Shown here piece after piece: positions 1-6,407 of a DNA stretch of 10,401 nucleotides (position 1 is the stretch's first letter; each line of letters starts with the position of its first letter). The position numbers and the translations under genes are program-made. The stretch spans positions 1-10,401 of the forward strand of contig CAIXUF010001027.1 in NCBI GenBank assembly GCA_903922535.1. The letters are read 5' to 3'. Source of the stretch: Candidatus Hydrogenedentota bacterium (GTDB lineage Bacteria > Hydrogenedentota > Hydrogenedentia > Hydrogenedentiales > CAITNO01). The notes beneath the pieces are model-generated. The model saw nothing but the letters and a program-made list of their open reading frames with translations, did not search any database and was not told the origin of the DNA.

Positions 1-88
1 GGACGCCGGCGCTCCCAGTAATACCAAGGAAGATCATTGTCTGCGAAATAGCATCCCCCTCCCCCGCGTTGCTACAGTAAGAGCAACT

Positions 89-92
89 GGAG
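89..92 (+). promoter_or_regulatory. Shine-Dalgarno for the efflux permease
   Basis: A GGAG core lies 7 bases before the ATG at 100 and supports that start. I could not identify a convincing -35/-10 pair in the 88 bases before it. The transcript may begin outside the window, or an upstream gene may read through. Confidence 0.6.
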
Positions 93-99
93 TGGAATC

Positions 100-1407
100 A
101 TGCACTTTGTGACAGCACTATTGAGCATTGCCGACGAAACCTGGAAGGTGGCGGGGCAGATGGCGCCGTACCTGCTCTTTGGATTCTTTGCGGCGGGACT
201 GCTGAGCGCGTTTGTCTCGCCCGAGTGGCTGGAACGCCATCTGGGCGGGCCGGGCTTTCTGCCCGTGTTCAAGAGCGTCATGCTTGGCGTGCCGCTGCCG
301 CTGTGCTCCTGCGGCGTCATCGCGGTCACCGCCTCGCTGCGCCAGCACGGCGCCAGCCGTGCCGCGGCGACCGGTTTCCTCATCGCCACACCGCAGACCG
401 GCGTGGACTCCATTGCGGCCACCTGGGGCATGCTGGGGCCTGTGCTGGGCATTTTCCGGCCGGTGGTGGCACTGTTGAGCGGCCTGTTCGGCGGACTCCT
501 GGTGAGTCTGTTCGGCGAACCGGAGACGGCGGGAAGCGCCAAAGCCGCCACCGGCGGCGCCTGCACCACGGACGGCTGCTGCGGCATGGAAAACAAGCCC
601 GGCGAGGGATTCTGGGCGCGGGTGCGCCATGTGTTTCATTACGGATTTGTGACGCTGCCGCGCGACATCGCCCGGCCGCTGGTGGCGGGCATCATTGTTG
701 CGGGCATGATCAGCGCACTGGTGCCGCCGGACGCCCTGGCCCCCTACATCGGCGGCGGCATTTTCGCCATGCTGGCAATGATCGCCATCGGCATCCCCAT
801 TTACGTCTGCGCCACGGCCAGCATCCCGCTGGCGGTGGGATTCATTCACATGGGCGCGTCGCCGGGCGCGGCGCTGGCCTTTCTCATCGCCGGACCGGCC
901 ACCAACGCCGCCACCATCGCCACAGTGTGGAAGACCATGGGCCGGCGCACCACGCTGCTCTACGTTTCGTCCGTGGCCATTTCCGCGCTGATCGCCGGAC
1001 TTTCCTACGATGCGCTGGTCCCGTTCCTGGGCCACTCCGGATTTGCCGTCGCTACGCACCACCACCATGAAGGCGAGATGGGCGGGATGAACGACGCGTT
1101 CACGCTGCTGCTGCTGGCGGTCGTCCTTTACAGCGTGTTGGAGCTGAGAATACTGGGCCTGCTGCAAGGCATGCGCCCCGCACCGGTGCTGGTGGACATC
1201 CCCCACGTGACCCTGGGCGTGAAGGGCATGACCTGCTCGCATTGCGCGGCGCGTGTGCGCCGCGAACTGGAACAGGCGGCGGGTACGGGAAACGTGGAGG
1301 TGGACCTTGCCGGCGGACGGGCCAACATTATCGGGACCGGCCTCGACAGGGAAGCGTTGCGGAAGGCGGTGGCCGGATTGGGGTATGATGTGTCCGTGTT
1401 GGACTGA
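100..1407 (+). CDS. SO_0444-family Cu/Zn efflux permease with C-terminal HMA domain
   Basis: Predicted inner-membrane permease of the DUF318/ArsP-like superfamily, SO_0444 type, whose members are linked to copper and zinc efflux. Seen in the 435-residue product: two hydrophobic halves (about 15-138 and 185-310), a PLCSCG motif at 67-72 in the first half, ATPQTG at 96-101, the YVCATAS motif at 235-241 in the second half and AGPATN at 264-269. These paired Cys/Pro motifs are typical of the family. The linker between halves has Cys154, Cys160 and Cys161, and four consecutive His (320-323) follow the last helix of the second half. Another helix (about 332-356) leads to an HMA ferredoxin-like domain (369-435) with GMTCSHC at 376-382; Cys379 and Cys382 would bind a soft metal. 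Inference: the HMA domain and the His/Cys clusters collect cytoplasmic metal ions or sense load before export. The ATG is backed by a GGAG. No metalloregulator gene is visible, but the upstream side is cut off. The family call is strong; the substrate metal is not proven. Confidence 0.88.
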   Translation: MHFVTALLSIADETWKVAGQMAPYLLFGFFAAGLLSAFVSPEWLERHLGGPGFLPVFKSVMLGVPLPLCSCGVIAVTASLRQHGASRAAATGFLIATPQTGVDSIAATWGMLGPVLGIFRPVVALLSGLFGGLLVSLFGEPETAGSAKAATGGACTTDGCCGMENKPGEGFWARVRHVFHYGFVTLPRDIARPLVAGIIVAGMISALVPPDALAPYIGGGIFAMLAMIAIGIPIYVCATASIPLAVGFIHMGASPGAALAFLIAGPATNAATIATVWKTMGRRTTLLYVSSVAISALIAGLSYDALVPFLGHSGFAVATHHHHEGEMGGMNDAFTLLLLAVVLYSVLELRILGLLQGMRPAPVLVDIPHVTLGVKGMTCSHCAARVRRELEQAAGTGNVEVDLAGGRANIIGTGLDREALRKAVAGLGYDVSVLD

Positions 1408-1431
1408 AGCCTTGCCACGGATGTTTTCGCC

Positions 1432-3273
1432 ATGCCCCCAAAACACACGAACCACGCCGTCAACGCGTCCGATGAGACGGAACCGCATCTGGAGCGCCTG
1501 GACACCGCGCGTCTGACCGTCCTTTGCGTCACGATCATCGCGGCGTCGCTGGCGTGGTCGTTCAACATGATTTCCTTTCTGCACGCCAAGGAGGCCGTGC
1601 TCTGTGCCGCACTGCTCATCCAGGGCGTGCTGTACGCGCTGCGCCGTCCCCCCGTGCATGCCTTGGCGCCGCCGCTGGCGCTGGCGCTGCTGGGCATGTG
1701 GCTCCTGTGCATCACCGTGTTGGCGGGACACCGGTCGCTGCTGGCCCTGGCGGGAACACAACGGTTCTTTCTCATCGTTCTTTCCGGCCTCGTGGTCTGC
1801 GACCTGGTGCCGCGCCATGGCCGGGCCATTTGCGCCTCGCTGGTGTTCTCCGGCGCGGCGGTGGCTCTGCTGGCCTGCCTGCAATACCTGGGCTGGATTC
1901 CTTTTCTTTTTCCCGTGTTCCCCGGATACGACCAGGCCGCGTACTCGGTGTTCGGCAACCAGGACCTGCTGGGCAGCTATCTGGCCGTTACGCTGGCGTT
2001 GGGCGCGGCCATGACGCTGCGGCACACCGTCGGCCTCTCCCCCACGCCGGTGCGGCTCGTCTGGTCGATTCGGTTGTGCCTGCCCGTCATCGCGACCGGC
2101 CTGTACATCTCCCTGTCACGCACGGCGTGGCTCGCCGCCGCGGTGGGTATTGTCGTGGCGGTGCCCTGGCGGGCGGCCTGGGTGCATGCCCAAACCAGCC
2201 TGCGGCGGCGCACCGTGGCCATCGTCACCATTGTCCTGCTGGCCTGCATGGTCCCCGCCGTGTGGCTGGCACCCACCCTGGGAGAGCGCGTGACGCGGAC
2301 TTTCGGCAGCACCGATGTGGGATTCCGCGTGCGCCTGTGGATGTGGGACGGCGCCGTCGAGATGGTCCGGGACAATCCCCTCACCGGCGTCGGCTTCTGC
2401 AATTACGCCCTGCAAAGCCCCTATTATCTGGGCAAGGTCCTGTGGAAACCGGGTGGCAACCCGCATTACCACAACGAACTGCACGCCGACACGGCGCACA
2501 GTGAACCGCTCCAGTTCGCGGCGGAAAACGGCCTTGCGGGAATGGCCATCCTGGTGGGTGTCTTCCTGCTGGTGGGGTCACGGCCCAAGAACGGGGACCT
2601 GCCGCTCCTGCCCGTCTGCCGCCCGCTTCCGGAGGCCTGGGGCGCGCTCGCGGCGCTGGGCGTGGTGGCGCTGTTCAATGCCACGCTGCACAGCGCACCG
2701 CACGCGCTGGCGGGGTTGCTGCTGCTGTGCGGCCGGCCCGGCCCGTGCCGAACGCACCGGCTGGGACGCGCCGTGATCTGGGCGGTGCCGGGGCTGTGCC
2801 TGCTGTTCCTCTGGCCCCATGTGCAGAACACGCTCATTCCAAGCTACCTGCTGCGTGTGGCCGAAACCGCGCACGTAAAGCGCCAACCGGAAGCGGAGGC
2901 GCTCTACCGCAGGGCCATTGGCTGGAGCGGATTCAGCACGCAGGCCCATGAGGACTACGCCATCCTGCTGTCCGATCAGGGGCGCCACGAGGAGGCGCTG
3001 CGCGAACTCGACCTGGCCAATGCGGGACTGGACACGGGCAGGGTGCATTTGCTGCGCGCCGCATGCGCCCAGGCACTGGGCAGGAAGGAACTCGCCTTCA
3101 GCGCGGCCAGCCAGTGCCTCTACCGCTGGCCGGAAAACGGGCAGGCCTGGGACATCCTCATGAAGAACTGCCCAGCCGGCCAGATGGACGCATGGAAACA
3201 GCGCTGGGCGCGCTGGATGGGCAAGACCGCGCCTATTTCAGAAAATCCGGCCGCAGCAGCCCCTCCAAAATGA
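1432..3273 (+). CDS. O-antigen ligase-like (Wzy_C) membrane protein with C-terminal TPR region
   Basis: Polytopic membrane protein of the O-antigen ligase/polymerase (WaaL/Wzy, Wzy_C) superfamily. Members transfer or polymerise lipid-linked glycans, or in some cases glycosylate proteins, on the outer face of the inner membrane. Many hydrophobic segments run from about residue 27 to 465. Family landmarks: FGNQDLLGSYLA (174-185), the SLSRTAWL stretch (227-234), the Wzy_C-like RLWMWDGAVEMVRDNPLTGVG segment at about 301-321, and the large periplasmic loop with HADTAHSEPLQFAAENG (351-367), which contains the usual conserved His/Glu-rich part. After the last helix, residues about 480-580 form helical TPR-like repeats (for example ALYRRAIGWSG, ILLSDQGRHEEALRELDLA). 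A ligase-plus-TPR layout is known in this superfamily. The 613-residue length fits. The ATG lies 24 bp after the permease stop, so the two genes may share a transcript, but no strong Shine-Dalgarno is visible. No glycosyltransferase or flippase is nearby, so the donor and acceptor cannot be named. The 3' end overlaps the convergent gene by 41 bp. Confidence 0.82.
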   Translation: MPPKHTNHAVNASDETEPHLERLDTARLTVLCVTIIAASLAWSFNMISFLHAKEAVLCAALLIQGVLYALRRPPVHALAPPLALALLGMWLLCITVLAGHRSLLALAGTQRFFLIVLSGLVVCDLVPRHGRAICASLVFSGAAVALLACLQYLGWIPFLFPVFPGYDQAAYSVFGNQDLLGSYLAVTLALGAAMTLRHTVGLSPTPVRLVWSIRLCLPVIATGLYISLSRTAWLAAAVGIVVAVPWRAAWVHAQTSLRRRTVAIVTIVLLACMVPAVWLAPTLGERVTRTFGSTDVGFRVRLWMWDGAVEMVRDNPLTGVGFCNYALQSPYYLGKVLWKPGGNPHYHNELHADTAHSEPLQFAAENGLAGMAILVGVFLLVGSRPKNGDLPLLPVCRPLPEAWGALAALGVVALFNATLHSAPHALAGLLLLCGRPGPCRTHRLGRAVIWAVPGLCLLFLWPHVQNTLIPSYLLRVAETAHVKRQPEAEALYRRAIGWSGFSTQAHEDYAILLSDQGRHEEALRELDLANAGLDTGRVHLLRAACAQALGRKELAFSAASQCLYRWPENGQAWDILMKNCPAGQMDAWKQRWARWMGKTAPISENPAAAAPPK

Positions 3274-4804
3274 CCTGCGCGCCAATGCCCTTTTCCCCTG
3301 AAACGGCAACGGTGTATTTCTTTCCCGGGATTACGGAAAACGACTTGCTGTAGAGCCGATTCTGGACATAGTCAAACACGCGGGCTCCGGTCTCGTCGTA
3401 GATCTGAAACTTCAACTGCGCCCCTTCACGCTCCGACTTGAGCGTGAAAGATACCGTGTCGGCACGACGGTCAAGCCAATCCGAACCGGTGGGATGCCAA
3501 ACGATGTCCTGGCTGATGGGCACCACATCCTGGGGCAACCGGTAGCTGCCCGGGATGGACTCCTGGGCGGACGCTCCCACGAACCCGGCCACCGCCATCG
3601 CCTCGCGCAAGGGATTGAGCGGATCTTTCAGCAGGAACGACTCGCTTGCCACAAACGTTGCGGTCCCGATCAGCAGCACCGCGCCGAACTGGATCGCCCA
3701 GGCGCCCACAGCCCTGCCCGCAGGCATGCCGAAGGTGGACAGCACCAGCATCAGCGACAGGACCATGGGCAGAAACACCGTCAGGAGTGTCAGCGGCGGC
3801 GGAAGGAACGATGCGGCATACGCCAGCGACCCCATGAACAGCCCCGCGAGCACGATCAGCATGCCGGGCACGGGTTTTGCGGAGGGCACCAGCAGCACGG
3901 CCAGGAAAAATGCGAGCGGCCAGAATAAGATTGTCACCAGTCCCGTTATGGCCCGGCTGTATCCGATTTGGCGCTCATAGAGTTCCCATACCGTGCGCAC
4001 CGCCCCGTCCCCCGCGCCCTGACCGGCCGCGCCGAGCATTGACAGCGACAGATACAACCCGAGCAGCAGCAGCACCACCACCGCCGCGATGGCGGCCATG
4101 CTCATTGTCTCGGGACTAAAAGCCACCCCGGTGGTTTCCTGGTCCTCCGTGCGGTCGAAATCGGAGAAGGGATCTTCCGCGATGCGCCCGCCGCACTGCC
4201 AGCACCGCGGCACCGTTCCCACATTCGACGCGCCGCATTTCGGGCACGCCAGGGAATCCCTACCCGGGTCCGCGCCCTGTTCCGAACTGGAGAATTGGCT
4301 GTCCACCTCGTCGAGGGGCCCCTTCGAGTCCCTCCGGGGGCTTTCGAACCCGGCCATGCGCCGCGCCGCCCGAACGCCGGCCACGGCGGGCAGCCCTTCG
4401 GCCGTTTCACGCCGCCTGAGCTTGGCGATGGCCTTGACCGCAAGCGGATGGTCCGGGTGCCTCCGCGCAATATCCTCCCACACCTCTCGGGCGCGGGCAT
4501 GGGCGCCCATGCCCTCCAGCACCCGGGTCAACTGCTCCTGCAAACCGATCTCGTCGGGCCACAGCACGATGGCCTCGTGCAGTTCCGTCACCGCCTCCTC
4601 ATGCCGTCCCAGCCGGAAAAGGCAGGCCGCGAGATAGCGGCGCACGTTGAGTTTCGGCTCCCACTTCTGCTTGAGCACCAGCAGGTGCCCCAGCGCCTGA
4701 TCATATTCCCAGGCGCCGTAAAGCTGCTTGGCCAGCCGCCAGCGCTCTGCATGGTCGTCGGGGTTCTTCTCGACCCTCTCCACTGTGTCCCATATGTCCG
4801 CCAT
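3233..4804 (-). CDS. TPR / zinc-ribbon / multi-pass membrane protein of unknown function
   Basis: I do not recognise a named family for the whole protein. The 523 residues read as four parts. (a) Residues 5-130 form three or so TPR-like helical pairs (for example YLAACLFRLGRHEEAVTEL, 57-75). (b) Residues 131-183 form a polar, probably disordered linker. (c) A zinc ribbon at 187-204 has Cys187, Cys190, Cys201 and Cys204 in CPKC...CWQC spacing. (d) About five hydrophobic helices follow (roughly 235-258, 286-306, 310-332, 338-358, 364-386), then a 130-residue soluble C-terminal region rich in beta-prone segments (about 427-515), probably extracytoplasmic. Inference: the TPR and ribbon face the cytoplasm as a protein-binding platform and the tail sits outside. 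The ATG is preceded by GGAG with 5-base spacing, 23 bp after the preceding gene's stop. It is the last gene of the leftward operon. Its final 41 bases are shared, antisense, with the convergent O-antigen-ligase-like gene. Confidence 0.8.
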   Translation of the reverse strand: MADIWDTVERVEKNPDDHAERWRLAKQLYGAWEYDQALGHLLVLKQKWEPKLNVRRYLAACLFRLGRHEEAVTELHEAIVLWPDEIGLQEQLTRVLEGMGAHARAREVWEDIARRHPDHPLAVKAIAKLRRRETAEGLPAVAGVRAARRMAGFESPRRDSKGPLDEVDSQFSSSEQGADPGRDSLACPKCGASNVGTVPRCWQCGGRIAEDPFSDFDRTEDQETTGVAFSPETMSMAAIAAVVVLLLLGLYLSLSMLGAAGQGAGDGAVRTVWELYERQIGYSRAITGLVTILFWPLAFFLAVLLVPSAKPVPGMLIVLAGLFMGSLAYAASFLPPPLTLLTVFLPMVLSLMLVLSTFGMPAGRAVGAWAIQFGAVLLIGTATFVASESFLLKDPLNPLREAMAVAGFVGASAQESIPGSYRLPQDVVPISQDIVWHPTGSDWLDRRADTVSFTLKSEREGAQLKFQIYDETGARVFDYVQNRLYSKSFSVIPGKKYTVAVSGEKGIGAQVILEGLLRPDFLK

Positions 4805-4810
4805 GAATGC

Positions 4811-4814
4811 TCCG
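4811..4814 (-). promoter_or_regulatory. Shine-Dalgarno for the TPR/zinc-ribbon gene
   Basis: On the minus strand a GGAG core stands 5 bases before the ATG at 4804. This supports that start and independent ribosome loading after a 23-bp gap. Confidence 0.6.
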
Positions 4815-4827
4815 TCGTCCGCGGCCC

Positions 4828-5115
4828 CTACCGGGCGCGCCCCTTGGCCGTCTTCTTGACGTCTTTGCGTTTGGAGCCTCCCCGCTTCCGGCGCAGCCGG
4901 AACAACAGCTCGTTGATGCCCAGTGAAAGCACGCCCGCAAGCATCGCCGCCGCAAAGAAGCCGACGATGTAGCGGATGGCGACCGATGCCGTGTCATACG
5001 TGTAGGTGAACATCAGGTGAATGCAAAGGGGGGCAAGCGCGGCGGTCAGGACAAGCCATATCAGCCAGCCGAGGAAATCCGGATCTTTCAGCAGTTTCTT
5101 AATCTTGATCTTCAC
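4828..5115 (-). CDS. small two-helix membrane protein with basic tail, GTG start
   Basis: Unrecognised 95-residue protein. I place the start at the GTG at 5115-5113 rather than at a longer reading with an ATG at 5190, for two reasons. The GTG overlaps the TGA of the upstream histidine kinase as GTGA, the arrangement expected for translational coupling, and a GGGAG lies about 10 bases before it. The 25 extra residues of the longer form would sit entirely inside the kinase gene and look like non-coding composition. The product starts with a Lys-rich segment (MKIKIKKLLKDPDF), has two hydrophobic helices (about 14-36 and 46-70) separated by a short polar loop, and ends in a strongly basic tail (RLRRKRGGSKRKDVKK at about 73-88, then further Lys/Arg). 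By the positive-inside rule both termini are cytoplasmic. Its place between a soluble kinase and a membrane TPR protein makes it a candidate membrane partner for one of them, but no function can be assigned. Confidence 0.72.
   Translation of the reverse strand: MKIKIKKLLKDPDFLGWLIWLVLTAALAPLCIHLMFTYTYDTASVAIRYIVGFFAAAMLAGVLSLGINELLFRLRRKRGGSKRKDVKKTAKGRAR
5112..5115 (-). promoter_or_regulatory. GTGA stop/start overlap (translational coupling)
   Basis: The minus strand reads GTGA: GTG starts the small membrane protein and TGA ends the histidine kinase. The same kind of 4-base junction (ATGA) links the M28 and kinase genes at 6404-6407. Confidence 0.7.
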
Positions 5116-6407
5116 TCTTTGCCTGCTCCCAATGATTTTTCGGCACTTTCCGCCGTGCGAATTGCGCCCGGCAGCACTATGTGAAAACACGCCCCGGACC
5201 CGGAACGGACCAGGGCTATCGATCCCTCATGCTCCTGTATCACCTTCGCCGTGGTGGCCAGCCCCAGCCCCGTCCCGCGCGCGCCCTTGGTGGAGAAGAA
5301 AGGATCCCAGATGCTCTCCCAATGTTCGGCGGGCACCCCCGGCCCGTCATCGCGGACCTCCATCTCAAGCGTGGCCGGCGGTGTGCGCCATGCGCGCACC
5401 CCGACATGCCCCCCGGTTGCGGGCAGCGCGTCGGCGGCGTTGTTCAGAAGATTGAGCAGGCACCGGAAGATGCCATCCGCCTCCACCCAGACTTTTCCGT
5501 CCACCCCGGACAAGTCAACGGACATCTCAATGTGCTTGACGCTGAAAAGGTTGCGCACGGAATCGCAGGCCTCGCTCACCAGCGCGGCAAGGTCGCATTC
5601 CTGGCGCAGGGGCGTCCGCGGCTTGGAAAATGCGAGCAAATCCTGCACAAAATTGGAAATGCGCTGCACGCTGCGTTTCAGCACGGGCCAGGTACGGTCC
5701 ATGACGGCGGGGTTCCCGCGCTCCATGGACATGTCAATCAGTTCGGTGCTGCTGTTGAGCCCCGTGATGATGTTCTTGATGTGGTGGGTGAGTCCGGCAA
5801 TGGCCTGGCCGATGGCGGTCAGCCGTTCGGTCCTGATCTGCCGCTCAATCAGGCGCGCATTGGCCACCGCCGCCGCCGCGATGCCGGAGAACATCTCCGT
5901 GACGTGCACGTCAAGCGGGGAAAAGGTGTCCGCGCCGACCTTGTTGACCACCTCAAGCACGCCAATAAGGCGGCCACGCTCGATCATGGGCACCGCCAGC
6001 AGGTTGCGGGTCTGGAAATGGCTGGCCGAATCGGCGGCGCGGAAGAGGCGCGGATCGTTGGCCGCATCGCTGATGTTGAGCGTGGCGCGCGAGGCGGCCG
6101 CGCTGCCGGCAATGCCCTGCCCCATTTTGAGCCGTATCTCGCGCTTGAGCCGGTCCTGATCGCCCGAGTCGCCCAAGGCGACCTGGAAATAAAGCTCGTC
6201 GGTCTTCTCGTCGTACAGGATGACGGAGGCGGCCTCGGCCCCGGCCACGGATCGGCTTTCCTCGCTGATGCGCACCAGCAGTGCGTCCAGATCCGTCAGT
6301 GCGCCCATGAGCCCGTGGACACGGTACAGCGCCTCCACGGCGCGCCGGATGTCAGTCCGGGACGCGTCATCCAGCCAAGGAAGGCTGTCCTGTCGGGCTT
6401 CCGTCAT
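5112..6407 (-). CDS. GAF-domain sensor histidine kinase, soluble, orphan
   Basis: Cytoplasmic two-component histidine kinase of 431 residues without membrane segments. A short N-terminal helix leads into a GAF sensor domain (about 27-185) of the type found in many PAS/GAF kinases, including RNLLAVPMIERGRLIGVLEV (134-153). A dimerisation helix (about 186-262) carries the H-box LTHHIKNIITGL (206-217); His208 aligns with the phosphorylated histidine. The HATPase_c domain (about 270-414) shows an intact N-box (NLLNNAADAL, 319-328), G1 (DDGPGV, 353-358), an F-box-like WDPFFSTK (367-374) and G2 (GTGLGLA, 378-384), so ATP binding should be functional. Unusually, the residue after the phospho-His is His209, where Asp or Glu is common. 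No response regulator is encoded in the window, so the output is unknown. The start ATG overlaps the stop of the upstream M28 gene (ATGA), and its stop overlaps the next start, so it is the centre of a coupled operon. The ligand of the GAF domain cannot be read from the sequence. Confidence 0.92.
   Translation of the reverse strand: MTEARQDSLPWLDDASRTDIRRAVEALYRVHGLMGALTDLDALLVRISEESRSVAGAEAASVILYDEKTDELYFQVALGDSGDQDRLKREIRLKMGQGIAGSAAASRATLNISDAANDPRLFRAADSASHFQTRNLLAVPMIERGRLIGVLEVVNKVGADTFSPLDVHVTEMFSGIAAAAVANARLIERQIRTERLTAIGQAIAGLTHHIKNIITGLNSSTELIDMSMERGNPAVMDRTWPVLKRSVQRISNFVQDLLAFSKPRTPLRQECDLAALVSEACDSVRNLFSVKHIEMSVDLSGVDGKVWVEADGIFRCLLNLLNNAADALPATGGHVGVRAWRTPPATLEMEVRDDGPGVPAEHWESIWDPFFSTKGARGTGLGLATTAKVIQEHEGSIALVRSGSGACFHIVLPGAIRTAESAEKSLGAGKE

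Noticed and set aside
1..88. Possible end of an upstream gene (frame 1 stops at 19-21, frame 3 at 78-80)
   Set aside because: Too few codons to recognise anything; no frame can be supported over the others.
118..2025. 635-codon open frame on the minus strand opposite the permease and O-antigen-ligase-like genes
   Set aside because: It crosses two well-supported genes, and its translation is a Gln/Arg/His-rich low-complexity string with no domain or ribosome site. This is typical of antisense frames in GC-rich DNA.
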